Shown here: piece after piece, positions 34,017 to 40,622 of the stretch
Position numbering within the stretch: position 1 is the stretch's first letter
Layout of the letters: every line of letters starts with the position of its first letter
Assembly: GCF_029892155.1 (NCBI RefSeq)
Contig: NZ_JARZAG010000025.1
Span: forward strand, 57,433-121,432
Length of the DNA: 64,000 nt
Reading direction: 5' to 3'
Source of the DNA: Kitasatospora sp. GAS204B
Lineage (GTDB): Bacteria > Actinomycetota > Actinomycetes > Streptomycetales > Streptomycetaceae
Program-made: the position numbers and the translations under genes
The notes under the pieces: generated by a model
Databases searched by the model: none
The model's input: the letters and a program-made list of their open reading frames with translations, nothing else
What the model was told of the DNA's origin: nothing

Positions 34017-34421
34017 GTGAGATCTGTCACAGCGCGTCCTGTAGGGCGGCCGAGAAACCCGGAGCTGGACCGGGCGATCCTGGCAGCGGCCGAGCAGCAA
34101 CGCTCCGAAGACCGAGCCCTCGAAGCGACGGCCGCCTACGTTCGGACTGAGGTGTTCTTCGCGAGCGGGATACTCCCGGTCGGCTTGCGGGCGCTGCAGG
34201 GAGCCGTAGACGCGGCTCCGGCTGCCACCGAACCACTGCAGGCGGCCATCGGGGCTCTCCACATGCGTGCTGCGGTCGTCGCGGGCCGGATGCGCGATGC
34301 CAGTGTCGCGCACATGCACCTCGCCGAGGCTGCGGGCCTTACCGCCAGCCTTCGTGAGACCCCCTACGAGGGAGCTGCGATCGGCCCGGACTCTCGGCGC
34401 ATCCATCAGCTCTCCAGCTGA
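34017..34421 (+). pseudogene. Chimeric relic: TetR N-terminus fused to an XRE/TPR regulator fragment
   Basis: The 134-codon frame starts VRSVTARPVGRPRNPELDRAILAAAEQQ, the DNA-binding arm of a TetR regulator. It stops being TetR before the recognition helix. The rest (EATAAYVRTEVFFASGIL, then ALHMRAAVVAGRMRDASVAHMHLAEA) resembles the C-terminal TPR region of XRE regulators, including the truncated one at 35155. The join and the missing parts show it is not a working regulator. Confidence 0.65.
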
Positions 34422-34477
34422 TCCATCACCGCTTCGGGGTCGCGGACGACGGCTTTCAGTTCGGCCTCGATCGGCAC
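34406..34477 (-). pseudogene. Truncated copy of the CYTH gene 5' end
   Basis: From the GTG at 34477 the minus strand encodes VPIEAELKAVVRDPEAVM then DQLES and stop. The first 22 codons match the intact CYTH gene at 26152, including the GGAGGAG leader. The matching leader extends to 34528, the stop codon of the flavoprotein gene. Confidence 0.85.
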
Positions 34478-34525
34478 GTGATCTCCTCCCGGCAGACGAT
34501 TCACTCGCCTGCCTCGACCATGGCA

Positions 34526-35068
34526 TCAGATGATCGCATCACGAACCGCGGCCAGTGCCGCGTTCCATGGATACGCGCGCGGGTTGCCCTGGCCAGGCGT
34601 GTTCGGCACGAACCCGTCGTCGCCCAGCAGGACGCGCACGCCTGCGGACCGGAGCACGGCGATGCTCTGTTCGAACTGCGGATGCGCGAGGAGCGCAGAG
34701 TTCACGCACGGCATGGTCACCAGCGGGATCCTCTTCCCGATGGCCTCGGCTGCGAAGCCGACGACGAACGAGGAGGTGAGGCCAAGCGCCCACGAGTTCA
34801 GGGTGTTGAAGGTGGCCGGTGCCAGCAGCGCGGCCGTAGCCGGAGGCCAGACATCGGGCTCGCCCGGGCGTCGGTGGCGGCTGCGTACAGGGTGGCCGGT
34901 GAGGCGCTCCAGCTCGGCGAGGTCACCAGCCAGCCAGTCGGCCGCCGTTGGCGTCAACCCCAGGCACACACTCCACCCATCGGCCTGGGCCTGCTCGACA
35001 ACTGGTGCGAGGTCGAGCACGGGCGGTGCTGCGGACCCCAACAGATAGAGCACTCGATCAGTCGGCAT
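34526..35068 (-). CDS. Flavoprotein of the HFCD family (PPC decarboxylase-like)
   Basis: This 180-residue protein begins RVLYLLGSAAPPVLDLAPVVEQAQADGW. It carries LLAPATFNTLNSWALGLTSSFV, the P-A-x-x-N-T FMN-binding motif of homo-oligomeric flavin-containing Cys decarboxylases, and VTMPCVNSALLAHPQF at the usual P-x-M-N position. Such stand-alone flavoproteins are common in Streptomyces next to XRE regulators. The reaction is unknown. It is divergent from the XRE gene at 35155. Confidence 0.82.
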   Translation of the reverse strand: MPTDRVLYLLGSAAPPVLDLAPVVEQAQADGWSVCLGLTPTAADWLAGDLAELERLTGHPVRSRHRRPGEPDVWPPATAALLAPATFNTLNSWALGLTSSFVVGFAAEAIGKRIPLVTMPCVNSALLAHPQFEQSIAVLRSAGVRVLLGDDGFVPNTPGQGNPRAYPWNAALAAVRDAII

Positions 35069-35154
35069 GCTGTTGACAGTACGAGATTTGGATCACGGCG
35101 ACCACGTTCAGGGGTATCGTCAGAGCGCTCGGTAGTCAGACCAGGGGATCCGCC

Positions 35155-35952
35155 ATGGCCAATCCAGATCCTGACAGCGTCGGCGCCCGTATCGCCGCGT
35201 TCCGCAAAGTTCGCCACTTCACCCAGCGAGGCCTCGCCGACAGAGCGAACATCAGCTACAGCCTCATGTTCAAGATCGAGCAGGGCGACAAGCCGGCGAG
35301 CCCTCCAGTTCTCGCCACGCTTGCACGGGCGCTGTCGGTGTCGGTCGCTGATCTCACCGGTCAGCCATACTTGGACGCGCTCTGCCAAGACCAGCTGGAC
35401 GGGTTGATCCAGCCGATTCGCGAGGCCCTGGACCTGTTTGACCTCGGTGCCGACGCTGACCTGCCGATTCGCTCGATCCAGCAGCTGACGGCGGATGCGG
35501 ATCGTATGTGCGGCCTGATCCGTGGTGGCGACCTGCGGACTGTCGCTGCAGAGCTCGCTGGCCTGATCGCCGAAATTACGAGCGCCGCCTATACGGCCCC
35601 AGACGATCGCCTGTGGCAGGCCCTAGCCAGCGCCTACCGCTCCGCGTATGACATCGCCCATAAGCTCGGATTCCATGACCTCTCGGCCCTCGCCCTGGAC
35701 CGCATGGCTTGGGCATCCGAACGGGCATCCGATGCTGTCAGTGCCAGCACTCGCCAATACTTGCGCTCCCTGGCCTACCTGCGGGCCGGCCAGTACCGCA
35801 CTGGGATGCGCATCGCGGAGGCCGGCAGACAGCTCGCCACTCAGGCCGCCGACGGGCTTGAGAGGGAAGCCGTGACCGGGCAACTGCACCTCGGATCAGC
35901 GGTCCTGGCCGCCCGCGCTGGGCAACGGGACGAGGCAGAGCTAGGGATCTGA
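35155..35952 (+). CDS. XRE family regulator, C-terminally truncated
   Basis: This 265-residue protein has an N-terminal helix-turn-helix (VRHFTQRGLADRANISYSLMFKIEQGDKPASP). A helical TPR-like domain follows up to VLAARAGQRDEAELGI, where it stops. Typical members are near 400 residues, and the end falls within a repeat, so about a third of the sensor region is missing. DNA binding may survive. It is divergent from the flavoprotein gene. Confidence 0.75.
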   Translation: MANPDPDSVGARIAAFRKVRHFTQRGLADRANISYSLMFKIEQGDKPASPPVLATLARALSVSVADLTGQPYLDALCQDQLDGLIQPIREALDLFDLGADADLPIRSIQQLTADADRMCGLIRGGDLRTVAAELAGLIAEITSAAYTAPDDRLWQALASAYRSAYDIAHKLGFHDLSALALDRMAWASERASDAVSASTRQYLRSLAYLRAGQYRTGMRIAEAGRQLATQAADGLEREAVTGQLHLGSAVLAARAGQRDEAELGI

Positions 35953-35955
35953 CCC

Positions 35956-35977
35956 ACTATCACCAAGTCGTGATAGT
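35956..35977. promoter_or_regulatory. Perfect ACTATCAC-N6-GTGATAGT palindrome
   Basis: The 8-base arms lie four bases after the stop of the truncated XRE gene and 57 bases before the GTG of the next gene. The AT-rich arms stand out in this sequence. It fits an operator or promoter element for the 36034 operon better than a terminator. Confidence 0.55.
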
Positions 35978-36033
35978 TGGCTTCCTTGCAGCCCGGCACG
36001 CTTCTACTGGCAGACCACCAGTCAGGAGCAGCA

Positions 36034-36636
36034 GTGCACGTGATGGAGCGCGCCACCGCGCGATGGATTCCTCCGGAGGGCACGGTTGAGGCCGTTGCGG
36101 CCGGCCAGTTCTGGGACGCGGTCGCCGTCCCTCAGTACATCGGCCTTGCAGCCTTGGAAATCCTCGACCAGCCTTCAAGACCGCGCCTCGGCCCGGTTAT
36201 CTGGGACAGCTCCGGCCGGCCCCGGATGTACTTCCTCATCCCACTTTCCTCGCCGCTGTCATGGACCCATGAGCGCCTGCTGGCGGCTGGTTCGTTCGTC
36301 ACGGTGCCGGGCCGAACGACGCTGGGGCTGCCCGGGCCATTCTGGATCGTCCCGCCCGATCCGGACGATCCGGGCGCTCTGGTGGATGCGTGCCTGCTAC
36401 GGCGTGCCCTGGACCGGATGCGCACCGCTGCTGTGGCGGAGTATCACCCTGAGGGCTCAGCGCCTCAGCGGATGCTCGTAACCCTCGCTCAGCTGCATGC
36501 GGCGGCCTGCATCGTCTGTGGAGCGGAGGGCAGTGTCTTCGTGCCTGCCAGCCATGCTGTGACGCCTCCATCCGGGCCAGGGCAGCTCGCGTGGGCCGTG
36601 GTTGCATGCGCCGAGTATGCGGCGGTGGCGGCATGA
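36034..36636 (+). CDS. Hypothetical protein, first gene of terpene synthase operon
   Basis: This 200-residue soluble protein starts at a GTG at 36034 after AGGAG. It reads RMYFLIPLSSPLSWTHERLL and GPFWIVPPDPDDPGALVDACLLRRALDRM, followed by LAQLHAAACIVCGAEG. The pattern of small hydrophobic strands with a late Cys pair recalls uncharacterised Streptomyces proteins near XRE/flavoprotein genes, but no family is claimed. Its stop overlaps the start of the terpene synthase (ATGA). Confidence 0.6.
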   Translation: MHVMERATARWIPPEGTVEAVAAGQFWDAVAVPQYIGLAALEILDQPSRPRLGPVIWDSSGRPRMYFLIPLSSPLSWTHERLLAAGSFVTVPGRTTLGLPGPFWIVPPDPDDPGALVDACLLRRALDRMRTAAVAEYHPEGSAPQRMLVTLAQLHAAACIVCGAEGSVFVPASHAVTPPSGPGQLAWAVVACAEYAAVAA

Positions 36637-37565
36637 TTGAGAGTGACACCCGGCATCCGGGCCTGCACCGGGCCGTCCATGCCTTCCTGGAGCGGCATGC
36701 GCTGCACCATGACCCGCTCGGATATCTGGAGCACGGCTACGTACCCCTGTTCCTGGCCGGGTGGCGGGGTTCGACCGGAGAGCCGTTGGAGTTGGCCGCG
36801 TGTTGGGGGCTGTTGGTGTGGCGGCTCGATGACGTGTTCGACACGGAACTGCGCGACGCGGCGCTGAAGGTGGTCAGCGTGCTCGTCGCGCGGCTGGTCG
36901 ATGTGCTGGACGGGGAGCCTGCCGAGCCAGGCGACCACCCCGCCGTGCGGGCGCTCGCGGACCTGGTCGAGCGGACTCGGGCGGTGATGCCGGAGGGCTG
37001 GTGGACGCGCTACACGGCCGAGTTGGACGCGTGGCTTCATGCGGCGGCGGACAAGTTGGAGGGCTATGTCCGCCCGTGCCGTACGCCGACGTTGCGGGAG
37101 TACGTGACGTTGCGGCCGATCGACGGTGGCATGTTGCTCGCGGCGATGTGGACCGAGCTCGCCTTGCAGTGCGTCACTCCCGACTGGACATCCCTGCCGG
37201 TGAACTCGCTGCTCAGCTGTTTCTCGGAGATCGGCACCCTGACCAACGACCTCGCGGCCAATGGCCAGGGTGACACCTTCACCGCGCAAGACGCCCTGGC
37301 CCGCTCCACGGGGCTGTCCGCCGAGCAGGCCCGCCGGCGGGTGCGCGAGCAACTGGAAGCGGAGAAGCACCGGTTCGCGTGGCTGCTCATGGCCGTACGC
37401 GCCGATGCCATCGCCGACCTCGCAGGCCGCTATCCGGCGCCCCTGTCTGCGGACACGGTGAGGTTCGCACTCGCGCTCGACCGGTTCCGGCAGGCGCTCA
37501 CCGACTGGACGCGCACCAGCTCCCGGTACCAGCAGACGACCGCCCTGATCGAGAGGACCAGTTGA
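36633..37565 (+). CDS. Class I terpene synthase with degenerate NSE motif
   Basis: This 310-residue all-helical protein has the aspartate-rich motif RLDDVFD (D66, D67, D70). A pyrophosphate-sensing Arg lies near residue 161, and the C-terminal RY pair is R298-Y299, all in correct spacing for bacterial terpene synthases. The second metal site, expected as N-D-x-x-S/T-x-x-x-E, reads NDLAANGQGD (205-214): Ser/Thr is Ala and Glu is Gly, with an Asp one place later. Catalysis may be altered. The gene is translationally coupled on both sides (ATGA and TGATG overlaps). Confidence 0.75.
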   Translation: MIESDTRHPGLHRAVHAFLERHALHHDPLGYLEHGYVPLFLAGWRGSTGEPLELAACWGLLVWRLDDVFDTELRDAALKVVSVLVARLVDVLDGEPAEPGDHPAVRALADLVERTRAVMPEGWWTRYTAELDAWLHAAADKLEGYVRPCRTPTLREYVTLRPIDGGMLLAAMWTELALQCVTPDWTSLPVNSLLSCFSEIGTLTNDLAANGQGDTFTAQDALARSTGLSAEQARRRVREQLEAEKHRFAWLLMAVRADAIADLAGRYPAPLSADTVRFALALDRFRQALTDWTRTSSRYQQTTALIERTS

Positions 37566-37759
37566 TGAAGCCCCACCAGAGCATGGCACTCGCGGAACTG
37601 CGCACCCTCGGCCGCCGCCTGGACGCCGCCGCGAAGCAGGGCGCCGACGCCACCGTGCTCGACCCGCTGCTCACCGACATGCGGCACCTGCACGAGCGGA
37701 TCACCGACCACCTGGCCGCTGAGCTCGGCCTGCCGCTCCGCTGGTCGTACGCCGGTTGA
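37565..37759 (+). CDS. 64-residue protein coupled to the terpene synthase
   Basis: The ATG shares a base with the terpene synthase stop (TGATG). The protein is fully helical by appearance, with LAELRTLGRRLDAAAKQGADA and DPLLTDMRHLHERITDHLAAELG. It has no signal or membrane segment. A decayed homologue lies at 25976-26077, showing that this small protein exists as a mobile or multi-copy family in this genome. Function is unknown; a partner of the synthase is possible. Confidence 0.65.
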   Translation: MKPHQSMALAELRTLGRRLDAAAKQGADATVLDPLLTDMRHLHERITDHLAAELGLPLRWSYAG

Positions 37760-38164
37760 CCCGGGTGGCCTGACCGCCGATCAGACTTCCGCGTCCGTCC
37801 TCAGCACGACTCGCTGTGCGGTGCGGCTCTCGCGACCGCCCTGGACGGGCAACATCGTTACGCTACACCTGGGATGACTGTACGTCAGCCACGCGCCCAA
37901 AGGGCAGACTTCGCTGTTCGCAGAGGACACGCCGGCTGCCCCGCGCGGGCAGTCCCACGTCACCGGGCCACGTATCGGCAGGCCTTCGGTGTAAGGGTGA
38001 GGGCGAAGGGGCAGTGGTGATTGCGCGGATGAACCGACCGCCCGCCGAAGGGGGCCGGGCGACTCCCCAGGAGCGCCCGGGACGTGCGGACCAGCTGCCC
38101 GCTGCTCGCCGATCGCTGCCCGTTTGCCCGGAGGGGGGAGGGATGCCCTGGACGCCGATTCGGA
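37760..38164. other. Intergenic region between terpene operon and CIS locus
   Basis: About 405 bases with no supported gene. Short open frames here have no start context or recognisable composition. The flanking genes converge, so termination signals are expected, but no strong hairpin was seen by eye. Confidence 0.5.
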
Positions 38165-39529
38165 TCAGCCCCTGGTATCGATCAGTTCTCCGCTGACGTT
38201 GAGCAGTTCGTGGCATCCGGACGCCTGCTTCCCCGAGGCAGGCGTGCCCGGCTGCTGGCAGGTCACGCTCGCCGTCACCGTCTGGTCCTCGGAGACCTCG
38301 ATGGGAGTCACCCAGTGGTAGTCCTGGTTGCGGAAGGTTTCCAAGGCGATGGTCGTGATCGTCTGATCGCCGAACTTGATGGTGATCAGCCCCTGGTCGC
38401 CCTGGAAGTTGGCGACAACGATGTCGGTGATGCCGAAGACCTTGCCCTTCGGCACCTGGTAGCTGCCCACCGCGGCGGCGCCGCCGGCGGTCTGCACGTC
38501 GATCGTGGCGGAGCTCTGCTGGCCGGCTCCACCTCCGGCTGCCGCCGGGCCGCCGCCGGTGCCGCCGCTCGGCTGTCCGGATCCCGGCTTGCCGCCCGTG
38601 TTCCCGCCGGCCGAGCCCGTCGGGGCTGTGCCGGCGGGAGGACTCGGCCAGGCCGAGGCCTTCTGATCGACGGCCTGCTGGGCGGCCTGCTTCGCGGAGC
38701 TCTGCACCGTGGGCCGCACCAGGGCGAACCAGGCCAGCAGCAGCGCGATCAGCGCCGCGAGCAGCACGAGCAGCCACCTGGGGAAGATCGAGAGCTGGAC
38801 GAACTCACCGTTCAGCGACTGCCGCAGGTCGGCCGACGAGAGGCCGCCCTGCTCGTCGGCAGTGGCAGTGGCAGTGGCAGTGGCAGTGGCAGTGGCAGTG
38901 GCAGTGGCCTCGCCCGCCGGGGCGGCCGCGGCCCGGCCGACGGAGATCTCGAAGGCCCGGGTGACCGGCTTGCCGAACCAGATCAACCTGCGGGTGCGGA
39001 CCCGGACTCCGGCCTCAGCCGACTCGCCGGGTTCGAGTCGCACGCGGTCCGGGGCGACCCGGAAGCGCAGGTCCTCGCCGGCCTGGCCGGGGGTGAACGT
39101 CACCGTGGTGACCGCGTTCCCCAGGTTCCGCACCGAGGCGCGGTAGCGCGCGCGGAGCCAGCCGCGGCGGCGGCGGGGTGCGAGCGCGGCGCGCAGTTCG
39201 TGGAAGGGCGTGACGGTCACCGTGGTCTCGGGAACCGTCACGAGCTCGGGGCGCTCGGCGGGCAACACCCGGATGCCGAGCGGGAATTCGCCGGCCCGCA
39301 CGTCGGGGGAGCGGGGCGGCGCGAGGCGCACCGTCACCGTCTCGGAGGTGCCCGGGTAGAGGGAGACGCGGGCCGGCTCGACCGTCGTCCACGGGGCGCA
39401 GGCTCCGACCACTTCCAGCGCGTACGCCTCCACGATGTCGGTCTCGTTGCGTACCGTCAGAGTCGTCGTCACCACGCCTCCGGGCGACACCGTCAGCGCG
39501 GGCAGGCCGAGTTCGGCGGATGTGGTCAT
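38165..39529 (-). CDS. Membrane protein with Ig-like N-terminus, CIS-linked
   Basis: This 454-residue protein has two Ig-like beta domains (about 1-110 and 125-200) with TVRNETDIVEAYALEVVG and VTFTPGQAGEDLRFRVAP. A Thr-Ala repeat follows (208-222), then one membrane helix (249-269, WLLVLLAALIALLLAWF), a Gly/Ser/Pro linker, and a C-terminal beta domain. Related proteins at Streptomyces CIS loci were called hydrolytic protein, but no catalytic motif is seen. It is divergent from the LuxR regulator at the edge of the CIS locus. It may anchor or control the apparatus at the membrane; this is inference. Confidence 0.65.
   Translation of the reverse strand: MTTSAELGLPALTVSPGGVVTTTLTVRNETDIVEAYALEVVGACAPWTTVEPARVSLYPGTSETVTVRLAPPRSPDVRAGEFPLGIRVLPAERPELVTVPETTVTVTPFHELRAALAPRRRRGWLRARYRASVRNLGNAVTTVTFTPGQAGEDLRFRVAPDRVRLEPGESAEAGVRVRTRRLIWFGKPVTRAFEISVGRAAAAPAGEATATATATATATATATADEQGGLSSADLRQSLNGEFVQLSIFPRWLLVLLAALIALLLAWFALVRPTVQSSAKQAAQQAVDQKASAWPSPPAGTAPTGSAGGNTGGKPGSGQPSGGTGGGPAAAGGGAGQQSSATIDVQTAGGAAAVGSYQVPKGKVFGITDIVVANFQGDQGLITIKFGDQTITTIALETFRNQDYHWVTPIEVSEDQTVTASVTCQQPGTPASGKQASGCHELLNVSGELIDTRG
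38858..38905. repeat. GGCAGT hexanucleotide array inside a gene
   Basis: Eight perfect copies of GGCAGT encode, on the minus strand, alternating Thr and Ala just before the membrane helix of the 38165 gene. Changes in copy number would stay in frame and only alter linker length. Confidence 0.9.
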
Positions 39530-39740
39530 ACCGCGACGGTAGGACCGCCGGACACCCCGCGCAGAGGGACGCGCGGGCAAGCCGTGGGCACGCGCCTTGC
39601 CCGCGAGAGCAGACCCGGTGCTGCCCGGCGACGCCGTCGCCACGCGCTCAGGCACGCTTCAGGCCCGACCCCGTGACGTGGCGGTCCAGTCGTCCGCACC
39701 ACAAGTCCACCGGCGGCGCACAGGTAGAACGGAACAGTTG

Positions 39741-40463
39741 ATGACGTCGATCGAGACAACCCATGAGGCGGCCGTGGCGACGCGGATCGGCCATGCCCGA
39801 ATCCCCGCGGTCGCCGCGGCCGCCGAGGTGCGCGTCAAGCCGAGCCGGGTGCCGGTGGCGCTGTACGCGGAGGACATCATCCTGCAGACCGGTGTCGTGC
39901 ATCAGCTGCGGCAGCGCCCTGAGGTGGAGCTGCTCAGCGACGGCGAGGCCGGGCGGGCCCAGGTCTCCCTGATGGTGGTCGACACGCTGAACGAGGCGGT
40001 GACCGAACGCCTGCGCCGGCTGCGCCTCAGCACGTCGAGCCGGACCGGGCTGGTGGTGGGCCACTTCGAGGCGGGCGGGCTGCAGACCATCATCGAGTGC
40101 GGCGTCACCGCCGTCCTGCGCAGGTCGGAGGCCGACCAGGACCGGCTGGTGCATCTGATCACCGCGCTGGCCAACGGTGAGGGCGTGATGCCCGGGGACC
40201 TGCTCGGCACGCTGCTCGACCGGGTCGGGAGCCTCCAGCGCAGCATGCTCGACCCGCGGGGCCTGTCCCTGTCGACCCTGTCGACCCGCGAGGCGGAGAT
40301 GCTCCGGCTGGTCGCCGACGGTCTCGACACGGCCGAGATCGCCGCGCAGACCGCCTACTCCGAACGCACGGTCAAGAACGTGCTGCACGAGATCATCACC
40401 CGGCTGGGACTGCGCAACCGCGCCCACGCGGTGGGGTACGCCATGCGCCACGGCCTGATCTGA
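39741..40463 (+). CDS. LuxR/NarL-type regulator of the CIS locus
   Basis: This 240-residue protein has an N-terminal receiver-like fold (VALYAEDIILQTGVVHQLRQRPEVELL, then VVDTLNEAVTERLRR). It lacks a clear phosphoacceptor context. A C-terminal LuxR helix-turn-helix reads LSTREAEMLRLVADGLDTAEIAAQTAYSERTVKNVLHEIITRLGLRNR. It is the first plus-strand gene of the CIS locus and probably its activator, comparable to LuxR genes at other Streptomyces CIS loci. The ATG at 39741 is chosen; the frame is open for 48 codons more. Confidence 0.82.
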   Translation: MTSIETTHEAAVATRIGHARIPAVAAAAEVRVKPSRVPVALYAEDIILQTGVVHQLRQRPEVELLSDGEAGRAQVSLMVVDTLNEAVTERLRRLRLSTSSRTGLVVGHFEAGGLQTIIECGVTAVLRRSEADQDRLVHLITALANGEGVMPGDLLGTLLDRVGSLQRSMLDPRGLSLSTLSTREAEMLRLVADGLDTAEIAAQTAYSERTVKNVLHEIITRLGLRNRAHAVGYAMRHGLI

Positions 40464-40622
40464 GCCCGCAGCGCAGCCGTATCCGAGCCGGTGGCGCAGC
40501 GGCGGATTGCCCTCAGGGACACCGCCCGTTACCCCCGGCTCGGGTATCCGGGGCCTGTCCCCGCCCACCCGGGCCGGGGAGACTGCCGGGAGCAACGCCC
40601 TTCTCGGTCTGTGAGGTTGAGC

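Noticed and set aside
37816..38196. Possible 126-residue gene before the CIS locus
   Set aside because: No ribosome site, no domain, Arg/Ser-rich shadow composition.
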